A DNA stretch of 64,000 nucleotides from Aquimarina spongiae (lineage in GTDB: Bacteria > Bacteroidota > Bacteroidia > Flavobacteriales > Flavobacteriaceae). Shown piece by piece: positions 52,352 through 61,885 of the stretch; positions within the stretch are counted from its first letter, which is position 1; every line of letters starts with the position of its first letter. The translations under genes were made by a program, and so were the position numbers. Below the pieces are notes generated by a model. That model saw nothing but the letters and a program-made list of their open reading frames with translations, searched no databases and was not told where the DNA came from. The stretch is taken from assembly GCF_900141785.1 (NCBI RefSeq), contig NZ_FQYP01000009.1:124001-188000 (forward strand). The letters are read 5' to 3'.

Positions 52352-52402
52352 CAAAAGTAGGCGGGATGCATCGTAAAAAAGTACCAGATTATAATTTGGT
52401 AC
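52352..52402 (-). promoter_or_regulatory. palindromic operator plus promoter of the LRR lipoprotein operon
   Basis: On the minus strand TACTTTTG (52359-52352) is a perfect TAnnTTTG -7 box. The near-perfect 22-bp palindrome at 52381-52402 contains CCAGATTATAATTTGG (52384-52399), whose near edge is 25 nt from the box. The site therefore covers the -33 region and just upstream, a typical activator position. Confidence 0.7.
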
Positions 52403-52536
52403 ACGTAGTTTTCGAATATGCGGTATTTAATACTGTAAGTACTAAATGCTTTTTACCAAAAACGGATACTCGGAAAAAAGGTAAACACCAAGACGAGATA
52501 TACCGCAAGAGCGGATAAGAATATAGCGGCAAAAAA

Positions 52537-52767
52537 TCATGTTATCTTGGAGAAGTTGGGTAAAAGCAAAATAGTACCTATACTTATCGATCCAATCATA
52601 AATGTTAAAAAAGAACAAAAAAATAAAACAAGTATCAAACCTCCAAGATAATCTCCTCCAGAAGAATTGCTATTACTGCCAAAAAAATCTAAAGTAAAAA
52701 AAGATAGGAATGCTGATAAAATGGTAAGTATAATGAGTATAATAAATATTATTTTCAGCGGCTTCAT
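52537..52767 (-). CDS. small two-helix membrane protein
   Basis: 76 residues with two hydrophobic helices (about 5-25, IFIILIILTILSAFLSFF, and about 43-70, LGGLILVLFFCSFLTFMIGS). It is similar in layout to the 108-aa membrane protein at 61488-61814 (both have a Gly-rich GxGGxxLG / GADGLGG loop). It has its own copy of the shared operator at 52851. Function unknown. Confidence 0.6.
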   Translation of the reverse strand: MKPLKIIFIILIILTILSAFLSFFTLDFFGSNSNSSGGDYLGGLILVLFFCSFLTFMIGSISIGTILLLPNFSKIT

Positions 52768-52818
52768 TATTTTGGATTTATGTATTTCTTTAGCATATAG
52801 GATACTTTAATATTTTAC

Positions 52819-52866
52819 TGAAAATAAAAAGAAGTGACTGATAAAAAGTGCCAAATTATAAAGTGG
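52819..52866 (-). promoter_or_regulatory. shared operator upstream of the small membrane protein gene
   Basis: CCAAATTATAAAGTGG at 52851-52866 keeps the left half of the palindrome. The minus-strand TATTTTCA (52826-52819) is a weak -7 box with TA exactly 25 nt from the operator edge. The start codon lies 52 nt beyond the box. Confidence 0.5.
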
Positions 52867-52870
52867 AGCT

Positions 52871-54535
52871 TTAATTTGTGGTTAAAGTTTTTTTGTTCTG
52901 AAATTCTGAAGGAGTAAGCCCAACTAATTTTTTAAAAACTCTATTAAAAGAAGTCTTACTTGGAAATCCGGCTTCATATCCTATGGCTAAGACTTTATAG
53001 TTTTTATATTTTGGGTCTTGCATTAATTTTTTTGCGGTATCTACTCTGTAGATATTGATAAAGTTGTTGAAATTCTTCTGAAAGCATACATTTAGCATTT
53101 CGGAAAAAAGATGTACACTCATGCTTAGTTGATCTGCAATATCTGATTGTTTGATCTCGTGGTCTAAAAATGGCTTTTCTTTATCCATATAGTTTAAGAT
53201 AAGTTCCATGTACTTTTGCTGATCCTTTACAGAAATAGAAGATTTTTTGGTTTGTGATTTTTGTTTGTCCTTTTCAAAAGTTCCTTGTTTTTGTATCTGT
53301 TCGGCAAGAGCGTTAAGTTTATCTCTTAGTACTCCATTTTCATTTTCTAATAGTATTTTAATATCCTTTAACTGTGATGACTCTTCAGTTAATTTTCTTC
53401 TTTTGTTTTGATAGATTATTGAGGATATAATTAAAAGAATAGTCAAAACAATTCCCGAAAAAATGAAAACTTGTTTTTCTTTTATCAAGGAAAGTATGGA
53501 TTTCTTTTGCTCAGAAATAATGTCAGATTTTAATTCAGATTCTTTCGCTAACTTTAATTGTTGAGCTTTTGATAATGTTTTAAAATATCTCTCTCTAGTT
53601 TCTGTGTAGGCCTTTTGCTCTCGAAGAGAACTTTTGATGCTATCTAATGCTTCATAGGTTTTTGTTAGATATTCATGAGATTCCATTTGGATATTCAAAA
53701 AACTTCCTTTAATCGCCAAATCGCGGGCAATTTTTAATTTTTTAAGAGCTTGGATCGGTTGGTCAGACAAATAATAAGAAATACCCATCACGCAATTGGC
53801 TGAGGCCTCAAGCTCGATGGATTCATTATGATCCATTCTATCCAAGGCTTTTTGACTATTTTCTATAGCTTGTTCATATTTCCCTAGGTGGCGTTGACAT
53901 TCTGAGATATTTATCAAAGCACCTATAATTCTATCATTTCTGTTCATTTTTTCAGCAAGATCTTTTGCCTTGTACATATATTTTAAGGCTTCGTGATAAT
54001 TACCTTGATTAAGATTTGCTGTTCCTAAGGAATTATATGCTGAAATAATGAAGTTATCCGGATTTTCTTGATACTTCGCAAGCTCTATTACTTTTTGCAT
54101 AGAACTTTTAACTTTCTCGTAATTTTCTATACTGTTGTAGAGGTTTCCTAAGTTGACTTGTACTAGAATTCTTGAAAATGAATTTTCGGGAAGGGAATTA
54201 CTAAGTTTTTCTGCTTCAAGATATTTAGCCAATGATTTTTCGTACTGATCTACTTGCTGATGATAAATAGCCAGATACGTTAATGCAGAAACTTGATCTT
54301 CCTTTAATTCATTAGCTTCTGCAATTAAAAATATGATTTGACCATACTTTTGAAATGCTTCTAAATCTCCAGCTCTATGTGACTTGCTTAGTAATTGTCT
54401 ATATTTTGCAATACTATCTTTGGGAGAATTGACTTTTTGACTATATATATCAAAGTCTGTTTCCGTTTGATTTTGGGCAAATAGAGTAGAGACTGTGGTA
54501 AGTACGTAAATAATTAGAAATGGGAGCTTTTTCAT
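52871..54535 (-). CDS. TPR-containing AraC-type regulator, paralogue 1
   Basis: I start at 54535 (MKKLPFLIIYVLTTVSTLFA, a signal segment). 554 residues: TPR-like helices (about 30-310), a TM helix (about 350-372, VFIFSGIVLTILLIISSIIY), a leucine-rich coiled linker, then an AraC-type HTH at about 450-545 (MSVHLFSEMLNVCFQKNFNN, ILAIGYEAGFPSKTSFNRVF, KKLVGLTPSEFQNK). It would sense a periplasmic or membrane signal and bind DNA. It is nearly superimposable on the next gene and is a candidate activator for the CCAAATTATAATTTGG sites around it. Confidence 0.85.
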   Translation of the reverse strand: MKKLPFLIIYVLTTVSTLFAQNQTETDFDIYSQKVNSPKDSIAKYRQLLSKSHRAGDLEAFQKYGQIIFLIAEANELKEDQVSALTYLAIYHQQVDQYEKSLAKYLEAEKLSNSLPENSFSRILVQVNLGNLYNSIENYEKVKSSMQKVIELAKYQENPDNFIISAYNSLGTANLNQGNYHEALKYMYKAKDLAEKMNRNDRIIGALINISECQRHLGKYEQAIENSQKALDRMDHNESIELEASANCVMGISYYLSDQPIQALKKLKIARDLAIKGSFLNIQMESHEYLTKTYEALDSIKSSLREQKAYTETRERYFKTLSKAQQLKLAKESELKSDIISEQKKSILSLIKEKQVFIFSGIVLTILLIISSIIYQNKRRKLTEESSQLKDIKILLENENGVLRDKLNALAEQIQKQGTFEKDKQKSQTKKSSISVKDQQKYMELILNYMDKEKPFLDHEIKQSDIADQLSMSVHLFSEMLNVCFQKNFNNFINIYRVDTAKKLMQDPKYKNYKVLAIGYEAGFPSKTSFNRVFKKLVGLTPSEFQNKKTLTTN

Positions 54536-54672
54536 GTTATTTAACCTCAAAAAGATTACTTACGGTAAAAATAAATCAAAAATATTACTTTAGGAAAAGC
54601 ATTTCTTTCTCCTGAAGTAATAAACCTTTGTAAAACTAATTATAGTTAAGACAAAAAAGTTGAAATTCTCAT

Positions 54673-56286
54673 TTATAAAGCAATTTCATCGCTCTGTTTA
54701 TTTCGATATTCTGAAGGGGTTTGGCCTACCAAATTTTTGAAGACACGATTGAATGAAGTTTTACTGGGAAAACCAGCTTCATAACCTATAGCTAGAATTT
54801 TATATTGGGAGTATGCGGGGTCTTTAATGAGTTGTTTAGCTTTATCCACACGATATAAGTTCATGAAATTATTAAAGTTCTTTTCAAAGCATACGTTTAA
54901 TATTTCAGAAAAGAGATGTATTGTCATGCCGAGTTTTTCGGCAAGAAGGGATTGATTCATTTCATGGTCCAGATAAGGTTGTTCTTTTTCCATATAATCT
55001 AATATCAAACTCACATATTTCTCCTGTTCTTCTTTAGATAGAGAGGTTTTTTTAGCATTGTTTTTCTCATTTCCGTTGATGGTGCTAGTAGATTTTTGTT
55101 GTGCTATCTTCAGAATCTTTTGTTTAAGGGCTTCATTCTCATTTTGTAATAATTCTCGATCCTCCTTTAATTGATTTGCTTCAAACTCTGCTTGTTTCTT
55201 ATTTTTCCTGTATACAAACAATATCACTAGTAATGTAACAGCGATACTAACTCCTATCCAAATTGATGTCCATTTAAATGAGTTTTCTCTTTTTAGAAGT
55301 ACTTCTGTATCTGCCAACTCCTGCTCTACATCTAATCGTTTTGCTTTAGAAAGAGTTTGTAAGTATTTTTCTTTAGCATTGATGTAGCCTTTCTGTTCCA
55401 TATTTGCCTTTTTTAAGTTTCCCTGTTTTTCGAAAACTATAGTTAGCTGCTTATGTGTTAACATTTGGACTTTTAAAAACTGATTGGTAATAGCAACTCC
55501 TTTAGCCATTTGTAAAGGTGAAATGGCTTCATTGTATTTTTCAAGCCCTACTAGAGAAGCTCCTAATAGATAGTTGTTTAATGCTCTAAGTTCGATAGAT
55601 GGGACTGTTGAATGAAATGTTTGAGCTTGTTTACTATACGTTAATGCTTGTTCATATTGATTTAGTTTTAAATAGTTTTCGATCATGCCATTTAGGGCGT
55701 TTAGGATAATATCATCACGTTTTAACTCTTCTCCTATCGCTTTGGCTTTTTCCAAGTATTTCAAAGAAAGTGTGAAGTTTTTGTTTCCAGAAACAGCATC
55801 AGATAGGCCGGTGTAAGCGGCCATTCTATAAATGTTTGGTCCATTGAAGTCTTCGATGTATTTTAAAGCTTTATCAAAAGATTCTTTTGCTTTTTTGTGA
55901 TATCCTATCTGATTATATACATGTCCAAGATTTATCAGAATAACGGTTTGTTTTTTATAACTATCAGGAATATCTTCAGAGATTTCTAGGGCTTTTGAAT
56001 AATAGGTCATTGCCTCATCGTAAGCATCAGTTTTCTTATAGTAAACCCCTAATCTTGTTAGTGCATCAATTTCGTGCTCTCTAAGCTGATTTGCTCGTGC
56101 AATACTTAAAATAGAATCTGTATATAATTTGAAATTTTTATAATTTCCAGCATCATAAGTATCACTTTGCAACTGTGTTAAACGCTCAATCTCTGTTTTG
56201 GGAGTTATATTATGCTTTTCTTTTTGAGAAAATACAGGGCTAAAAAGAAAAAGAATGAGGTAAAGATTAGCAACTAATTTTAACAT
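54673..56286 (-). CDS. TPR-containing AraC-type regulator, paralogue 2
   Basis: 537 residues with the same order: signal segment (MLKLVANLYLILFLFSPVFS), TPR helices, TM helix (about 337-358, SIWIGVSIAVTLLVILFVYR), coiled linker and AraC-type HTH. The HTH ILAIGYEAGFPSKTSFNRVF is identical to paralogue 1, so both probably recognise the same DNA site. A broken fragment of a closely related third copy lies at 63321-63587. No shared operator lies upstream of either regulator. Confidence 0.85.
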   Translation of the reverse strand: MLKLVANLYLILFLFSPVFSQKEKHNITPKTEIERLTQLQSDTYDAGNYKNFKLYTDSILSIARANQLREHEIDALTRLGVYYKKTDAYDEAMTYYSKALEISEDIPDSYKKQTVILINLGHVYNQIGYHKKAKESFDKALKYIEDFNGPNIYRMAAYTGLSDAVSGNKNFTLSLKYLEKAKAIGEELKRDDIILNALNGMIENYLKLNQYEQALTYSKQAQTFHSTVPSIELRALNNYLLGASLVGLEKYNEAISPLQMAKGVAITNQFLKVQMLTHKQLTIVFEKQGNLKKANMEQKGYINAKEKYLQTLSKAKRLDVEQELADTEVLLKRENSFKWTSIWIGVSIAVTLLVILFVYRKNKKQAEFEANQLKEDRELLQNENEALKQKILKIAQQKSTSTINGNEKNNAKKTSLSKEEQEKYVSLILDYMEKEQPYLDHEMNQSLLAEKLGMTIHLFSEILNVCFEKNFNNFMNLYRVDKAKQLIKDPAYSQYKILAIGYEAGFPSKTSFNRVFKNLVGQTPSEYRNKQSDEIAL

Positions 56287-56395
56287 TAGAACTATTTTTA
56301 AGGTAGTTGCAAATTAAGAATTTATTTTTTTGTTGAAGCTCTGTTCCTATGTTGAACCTAAACCTTACTTGAATCAGTTATTACCGCTACTACAA

Positions 56396-57034
56396 TTAAT
56401 TATCCAATGTGTTTACAATTAGTTCGGTATTCGATATTATGCAATTGGTGAATTTGGAGATGGGTACGCTTACTTCTTCTCCGCTAAAAGAATTTTTGGG
56501 ATATGCTTCGTTGGTCAATTCTTCATATATGTTGTTCCTATCTGAGTTTTTACTACTGACTAAGGTTACTTTTTTTGCATCAATAGTTTTTATGATATAC
56601 ACGTTCTTGGTAGTTGCTATCAAATCATCTGTGTTTAATTTTTGGAGGATTTGTTTTTTCTTTTCTGCACTTTGTCCCATGAAGGATTCTTGGTATTGTT
56701 TAGTTGCTTTCAATTCATTTATAAAACCTATAGGAACCCCAATAAGAATAGCTAAGGCTATAACCCCAAAGCTGTAATAACCCCACATAGGGATGTTATG
56801 GTTGCTCTTCATCCCTAAAGCAGCTGCTTTTATTTCCGGGCTCCACAAACTTTTTTTTATTTTTTTACCTGTGTCCTTACAAATCAGTTGTGTTACTTTT
56901 TTAGGAAACAAAAAAAAGAGAACTCGAACGTCGCGACGCATTAATTGAAGAAATACATCATTAGATACACAATTGTTGGAATCAAGTTGAAATCTTCGTT
57001 CTTCGACAATGTATTCTGTTACTGATATGAACAT
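56396..57034 (-). CDS. single-pass membrane protein of unknown function
   Basis: 212 residues. Residues 1-80 are basic with several Cys (NNCVSNDVFLQLMRRDVRVL, LICKDTGKKIKK), one TM helix lies at about 85-107 (YYSFGVIALAILIGVPIGFI), and the rest is a soluble domain ending SKFTNCIISNTELIVNTLDN. It has the best copy of the shared palindrome and a perfect -7 box upstream, so it belongs to the same regulon. Family not recognised. Confidence 0.55.
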   Translation of the reverse strand: MFISVTEYIVEERRFQLDSNNCVSNDVFLQLMRRDVRVLFFLFPKKVTQLICKDTGKKIKKSLWSPEIKAAALGMKSNHNIPMWGYYSFGVIALAILIGVPIGFINELKATKQYQESFMGQSAEKKKQILQKLNTDDLIATTKNVYIIKTIDAKKVTLVSSKNSDRNNIYEELTNEAYPKNSFSGEEVSVPISKFTNCIISNTELIVNTLDN

Positions 57035-57065
57035 AAGATGTTTGTTTTGATATGAAAAATGGAAT

Positions 57066-57113
57066 CAAAACTAACTTACTTTTTTAATAAAATGGTTCCA
57101 AATTATAATTTGG
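57066..57113 (-). promoter_or_regulatory. perfect 16-bp operator plus promoter of the one-TM protein gene
   Basis: CCAAATTATAATTTGG at 57098-57113 is a perfect 16-bp palindrome. On the minus strand TAGTTTTG (57073-57066) is a perfect -7 box exactly 25 nt from the operator edge. The start codon is 32 nt further. Confidence 0.7.
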
Positions 57114-57116
57114 GGC

Positions 57117-57646
57117 TTATGATCATAAATATCCTGTTTGTTAATGTCTATATCTATAAAATCTTTTGGAACAAAGATCATGCATGGGTGGGTACTCAAT
57201 ATTATATTACTATGTGAGCATTAAAAACAATAAGGAAGAACTAGGAAAGGTAATATTGGCAGTAAAAGGCTTTATAGGGGTCCCTAAAGCCTTTTGTAGA
57301 GCAAGTGTACAATGTGACTTTTTGTGAAGAGGTGAGTATTACCTCAAAATAATAGTTAAACAAATTATTAATTATTTGATAAATAAGGTGTTAACTCTGT
57401 TGTAAAGATACAATAATTTGGATTAAACACATCAAATAGAATTGTTTTTATGAACCTGTAAAGATAGAATGAGTTTAGTTCCCTTCTAAACTAAATAGCA
57501 GAAAGAGGTGTAGCGTTATCTTTTGCAACCTCTATTTGAAATGGAGACTTACAATTTACTATTGGCATATTCTTAGTTTAACCTATCTCTTTTAATGGTC
57601 TTTTTATACTTCTTGGTAATAATTAAAATTATGGAGAGTACTGGTA
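57117..57646. other. gene-poor gap between the regulon and the decayed region
   Basis: 530 nt with no supported gene. It holds only the hairpin at 57264-57295. AT-rich tracts such as AACAAATTATTAATTATTTG are present, but I cannot assign a promoter. Confidence 0.5.
57264..57295. terminator. strong hairpin in the 57.1-57.6 kb gap
   Basis: AAAAGGCTTTA, a 10-nt loop, TAAAGCCTTTT: a perfect 11-bp stem with A-run and T-run, so it could stop transcription in either direction. No intact gene lies next to it. Confidence 0.6.
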
Positions 57647-58113
57647 ATGTTGAAATCAAAATTTCCGTTTAGATTCAATGGAACTCTTGGAGAACTTTTA
57701 GGGGATCTTGAGAAATTCGAATTGGCAATTACTATTGAAGGTGACCAAGGTGGTGGTAAAACCAGATTCACCTATCAATTAGCAGACGCTTTTGCAGAGA
57801 TCGGAAATCGAATCGCTATTTTTTCTTTAGAGATCGGTAGTAGATCTGATCTCATCACTCGTATGAAAGAAGAATATATGTAATTCCAGAATCAGAACAA
57901 CAAATTAGTACTATTTTTATTGTAATCTTCCAACGAACTATTCAAAAAACTGCAGGTGGTGGTACAGCTCCACTTTTTGATGCAGGGTTTAATATTGAAG
58001 TGGTTAAGGTGGATGATACGTTTGAGAATAATTATGCGGTAACGTCTAAGAATAGATATGGAATTACAGGAATTAAACGGAATATCCATACTGAAAAAAT
58101 AATTTCTGAATAG
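57647..58113 (+). pseudogene. RecA/DnaB-like P-loop ATPase, internally deleted and frameshifted
   Basis: The first frame (57647-57883) gives FNGTLGELLGDLEKFELAIT and a Walker A motif GDQGGGKTRF, then stops. Shifting frame at about 57890 gives a continuous reading to TAG at 58111-58113, including TAGGGTAPLFDAGFNIEVV and KNRYGITGIKRNI, which matches the C-terminal part of RecA-like ATPases. The central ATPase core (Walker B region) is missing. Such ATPases are common in Bacteroidota mobile elements, which fits a decayed element. Confidence 0.65.
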
Positions 58114-58247
58114 TATTAATTAAAGGTTAAAAAGAAACGGTCAGTATCCAGAAAATGTTTATTGTAAAAAACACCACAAACAAATAAGGAAAAAATAATA
58201 GGTTCAATGAAAATCCTTATTTTAGATTCAACATAAACATGCAAATC

Positions 58248-58291
58248 ACCCCTTGTCCGGATTAATTCCAGGCAAGGGGTATTTTATTTTA
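58248..58291 (+). terminator. intrinsic terminator after the ATPase remnant
   Basis: ACCCCTTG (58248-58255), a 17-nt loop, CAAGGGGT (58273-58280), then ATTTTATTTTA. The rest of the 308-nt gap to the next gene shows no other structure. Confidence 0.65.
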
Positions 58292-58421
58292 CTTAAGTTA
58301 AGCAGTTACTATATCTAATTGAATTTCGATCTTAAATATACTTTTTAATTGACTTTACTCTACATTTGTTGCCCAATAACCTAGCTGTTCAACTACAGAT
58401 TGTTTAAACTTATTCATATTT

Positions 58422-59087
58422 TTACTGTACAAATTGACAACCTAATTTTCCAGTCAAGGTCCGTTCTCCAGTTTCGAGATTATACTTAATTTCTTCACTT
58501 AATACGTAATTTGGCACAAAATCGAGTAATTCAGGACAGATTGTATAAAGGTCTACTTTCTTTGTAGAGTATTTCCAGCCTATTAAAAACTTCTCGTCAT
58601 CAGAAACTTCAAAGGTTTCACTTACTGTTTCAAAATTAGAAACAGTTTGATTTTTAATGTTGATTATGACGTAACTATTACTATTACCATCTCCTCTAAA
58701 GCCAAAAATGATATGTTTTTTTAAGAGTTCCTGTATATAAGACCATTCAGAACTTTCTGAATCTATCTCGCTCTTTTTTTTCATAAATAGTGCATCTTTA
58801 ATATTTACTATAAGCACATTTTCCAGTTGTTTCGGTTTTTTAAAGATGTAGTAATCCGAAGCATCTGCACTATCCGAGTATTTTTCCAAAACACCATAAT
58901 CAATCCCTTCTTTTGTATGAAACCTTAATAAAAACTTCTTCTCTTTTAACTCATACAATAAGTATTTTGTGTTACCCTTATTCCTGTAATCTGTTATTTT
59001 TTGAAGTGTATAGCTTTCCGTTTCCGATGTATTATTGCAGGACAGTAATAGAGCTGAAAGGATTATTAACAAAATATAAATCTTCAT
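58422..59087 (-). CDS. lipoprotein of unknown function
   Basis: 221 residues with a clear lipoprotein signal (MKIYILLIILSALLLSC). The mature protein is mainly beta (ELKEKKFLLRFHTKEGIDYG, YVINIKNQTVSNFE-like) with no family I know. It lies in an accessory region next to a SUKH lipoprotein and may be another immunity or defence lipoprotein, but this rests on position only. Confidence 0.5.
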   Translation of the reverse strand: MKIYILLIILSALLLSCNNTSETESYTLQKITDYRNKGNTKYLLYELKEKKFLLRFHTKEGIDYGVLEKYSDSADASDYYIFKKPKQLENVLIVNIKDALFMKKKSEIDSESSEWSYIQELLKKHIIFGFRGDGNSNSYVIINIKNQTVSNFETVSETFEVSDDEKFLIGWKYSTKKVDLYTICPELLDFVPNYVLSEEIKYNLETGERTLTGKLGCQFVQ

Positions 59088-59229
59088 TTGTTTTTCTTAT
59101 TACCAGATGTAATCTATTATTAGCATTTAAGTCGATATGGAAAAATCTGGTGTTACTTTTATTACTTTATTTTTTATATGAATATTGAACATTATTAGTT
59201 GTTCTCGTAAAAATTGTATTACGCAATAA

Positions 59230-60435
59230 TTATTTTTCAAATCCATTACTCATAACATCTGTTTCTTTTATAAATTCCTGTAGGAAATCTGTCATATTTT
59301 CTGCTATCCAGCGAATTTTAATCTCGTCGACCCCAAAGGCGATTATTTGTCCTGATTTCCCTTTGCTTCCAGGCGCATAATCTAGAGCTATAAAATTTCC
59401 GTCACCTGTACTCATAAAAGGAATCCAATATGGATTTGTATAGATACCTATTGTTTTTCTTCCGTCTGGGTGATTATTACCCGTCAAATCAATTAACATC
59501 CAATCAACACTATCATAAATCTCTTTCCAATTTTTCCATTCATCAAGTATTTGTTCAGCAGATAAAAACCCTTGGGTTTCTATTCCATTATGTGCATTTA
59601 ATAGCACCTGTAATTCTTTAGGAAATGTATAACCTGCTAAATTTTCAAATTCCTGGTAAAATTCTGTATTGTTTACAGGAGGGTTTGGTTGAAGTTGTTT
59701 TGTACTAATGAGCTCATCGAATACTCTTTTTAACATCGCTTCATCAATAGTACCACACCCGGTAGTGTCAATATATTTTTTAATATAGTTCTTTTTTTCT
59801 TTAGCTATTTTGGCTTCATTATATTGTTGCGGTGCATTCTTATGTAAATAAGATCCTGTGTTTTCATAGGGTCTTTCATCCATCATCATTCCAGAGTTTA
59901 CCCATTTTTGAGAAAATTGCCCTTTTCCTAAAACAAGCAAAAATTGTGGATTTGGATTAAGTTCCGGCTGTATTTCAAATTGACCGTTACTTCTGTATTC
60001 TTCAAGATTTTTATATTGTTTTTCAAATATGATGTCCATCCATAATTTGAAATTGCCACTATTCCCCAAATGCAATCCGGCTATTTTTTTGCCTGATAAA
60101 TAAGCAAACACATCATATGTTGATTCTCCGTTTTTTGGTGTAATAATCAATAGTTTTAGAACTTTAACTCCTAAATGAACCGATAATTTCTCCAGTATAA
60201 TGTTCCTAAACTCCATTGTATCATAAGACCTATAATTTCTGGCAGCAGCATTTTTATGATGCGAGTAATCTTTATAAAAAGGTTCGGGAAGTTCATTTAG
60301 CGCGATGGTATTGAATGTAATATCATCGAACTTTATTTTTTTTAACTGATTGTCATAGGGTATGGTATTTATATTCATTTCGTTGTTACAGTTCGTGAGT
60401 AGTATCATTAGATTTATGAGTAAATAGTATTTCAT
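59230..60435 (-). CDS. lipoprotein with C-terminal SMI1/KNR4 (SUKH) domain, probable immunity protein
   Basis: 401 residues. Lipobox LLTNC near residue 16. The N-terminal 230 residues are unassigned. The C-terminal part (about 255-395) shows the SUKH signature: FENLAGYTFPKELQVLLNAHNG, WMLIDLTGNN, IPFMSTGDGNFIALDYAPG and a closing helix. SUKH domains are widespread immunity proteins of polymorphic toxin systems. A lipid anchor on a SUKH protein is less usual and would place the domain in the periplasm, to meet a toxin before entry. Confidence 0.7.
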   Translation of the reverse strand: MKYYLLINLMILLTNCNNEMNINTIPYDNQLKKIKFDDITFNTIALNELPEPFYKDYSHHKNAAARNYRSYDTMEFRNIILEKLSVHLGVKVLKLLIITPKNGESTYDVFAYLSGKKIAGLHLGNSGNFKLWMDIIFEKQYKNLEEYRSNGQFEIQPELNPNPQFLLVLGKGQFSQKWVNSGMMMDERPYENTGSYLHKNAPQQYNEAKIAKEKKNYIKKYIDTTGCGTIDEAMLKRVFDELISTKQLQPNPPVNNTEFYQEFENLAGYTFPKELQVLLNAHNGIETQGFLSAEQILDEWKNWKEIYDSVDWMLIDLTGNNHPDGRKTIGIYTNPYWIPFMSTGDGNFIALDYAPGSKGKSGQIIAFGVDEIKIRWIAENMTDFLQEFIKETDVMSNGFEK

Positions 60436-60551
60436 TTTGGACTTCTTAATAATGTCTTACCCGATAATCGAGATTTAAATGCTCCGCGCCTACGTCGAAA
60501 TACTTGGATATATAACTTTTTAAATGCTTTACAGGCTTGCGCTGAGGCTCT

Positions 60552-61289
60552 TTATTCAGCTAAGCCTATAGACATTAAATAATCCAGGTAAGGAAATAAA
60601 TGCACAAGTTCTGGCGGTGCTATATCTTTTACATTTACATAAAAACACTTAAATTCATTTTTATACCTCCAATTTGAATTTAAATCCAGAAGTAAATATC
60701 CTCCACCTCCAGTATTCAATAATTCATATATTTTGGTGATATTGTGTTTACTAGAAAATTCAGAATACCAATCCATTTCTGTCCACATATTTTTTTCCTT
60801 AGTTATTGTAAATACATTATACAAAGGTTTAAATCCTGCAAATCCATAGATGTCTGTTAAACCATCCATGATGTTATAATATATCCAGTAAATTGCGATA
60901 TGAATATTATTCTGAAATGTAGTGTAAGATGCCGTTGGTTCTACTGTTTTATATTTCCATGGCAATCTTGAAATCGTTAAGTATTCTTTGCCGTCAATTA
61001 AATGTACAAAAGCTCTACATATTCCATTTTTTTCTGTTTTAAATAAAAACGCATCAATTGTTTTTGGCTTAAGTGCTTTGATTAATTCTGGAAAATATTG
61101 CTCTATTTTTGAAAGTTCATTTGTTATTCCAGATTGTCTTATTCTACTATTATCGTTTAGATAATCCAACCAATGTGACGGTATTCCATTTGAGTTGGTT
61201 ACAATAACAACTTTTTCATTAAGGCCTTGCGATAATTTTGATAAATGTTCTTCCAATTTAATATCCTTATTTGGTTTAAATGAATTCAT
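60552..61289 (-). CDS. hypothetical protein, possibly immunity-like
   Basis: 245 residues, no signal peptide, so cytoplasmic. Segments such as LTDIYGFAGFKPLYNVFTIT and YELLNTGGGGYLLLDLN recall the beta-sheet pattern of SUKH/SMI1-type immunity proteins, but I cannot align the full family motif. It lies between a SUKH lipoprotein and a membrane protein. The operator at 61416 is 127 nt upstream of its start. Confidence in function is low. Confidence 0.45.
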   Translation of the reverse strand: MNSFKPNKDIKLEEHLSKLSQGLNEKVVIVTNSNGIPSHWLDYLNDNSRIRQSGITNELSKIEQYFPELIKALKPKTIDAFLFKTEKNGICRAFVHLIDGKEYLTISRLPWKYKTVEPTASYTTFQNNIHIAIYWIYYNIMDGLTDIYGFAGFKPLYNVFTITKEKNMWTEMDWYSEFSSKHNITKIYELLNTGGGGYLLLDLNSNWRYKNEFKCFYVNVKDIAPPELVHLFPYLDYLMSIGLAE

Positions 61290-61412
61290 AATCTTTATAG
61301 TTACTACCTACTTATTGTGACTACATTTAATTTGACCTTTATCAATTTAAATTCAGTATTGTTAAAATTATTAATTTGTAGCTAAACTAGCATTCAAATT
61401 AGGTCACAACAC

Positions 61413-61462
61413 GTGCCGATTTATAAGTTGGTGCTTTTTTTAATGTATAATCCTTAGTTTTA
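61413..61462 (+). promoter_or_regulatory. weaker copy of the shared operator, 61.4 kb
   Basis: CCGATTTATAAGTTGG at 61416-61431 matches 11 of 16 positions of the consensus, including the TATAA centre and TTGG. On the plus strand TAGTTTTA (61455-61462) lies 24 nt from the operator edge, and the 108-aa membrane gene starts 26 nt after it. A minus-strand TAGTTT at about 61389 could serve the opposite gene instead. Confidence 0.4.
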
Positions 61463-61487
61463 TGATGAGGCAAAATGTCTATGAAAA

Positions 61488-61814
61488 ATGAATTTTAAAA
61501 AATACAGAATAGCTATCACTTTCTTTTTTATGATCTGGGTACTTCTTTTGCTAAGTTTTCACCCTTTTATAAATAATATCGGTAGTGGTGCAGATGGGTT
61601 AGGCGGTTTTATTCTAGCTGTATTAATGACGATAGTAATTATCATTTTTGGGATTGGAGTTAGTGGCTTTTTACTATTAGGACTATTAGATAATCGTTCA
61701 AAAGCAACACGTATTATGGGTGTTTTTATAGGTAGTTTAGCAATGTTAAATATCTGTTTGCTGTTCACTTGGAAATTGTCGCTTATTACATTTATTAAGC
61801 AGTTTATTTATTAA
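61488..61814 (+). CDS. small membrane protein, 108 aa
   Basis: Three hydrophobic segments (about 8-25, 35-65, 72-100), with a Gly-rich loop NNIGSGADGLGGF similar to the loop of the 76-aa membrane protein at 52537-52767. It is preceded by a weak copy of the shared operator. Function unknown. It may belong to the same regulon. Confidence 0.55.
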   Translation: MNFKKYRIAITFFFMIWVLLLLSFHPFINNIGSGADGLGGFILAVLMTIVIIIFGIGVSGFLLLGLLDNRSKATRIMGVFIGSLAMLNICLLFTWKLSLITFIKQFIY

Positions 61815-61885
61815 TATACTAAATAGAAAACGTATGACAGAAAGTAGTCATCACCCTATTTTTAATACTTAAAATACTAACGTCC

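Noticed and set aside
54536..54672. A further shared operator near AACTAATTATAGTTAAG upstream of paralogue 1
   Set aside because: It lacks the CC...GG ends and has no -7 box at 25 nt.
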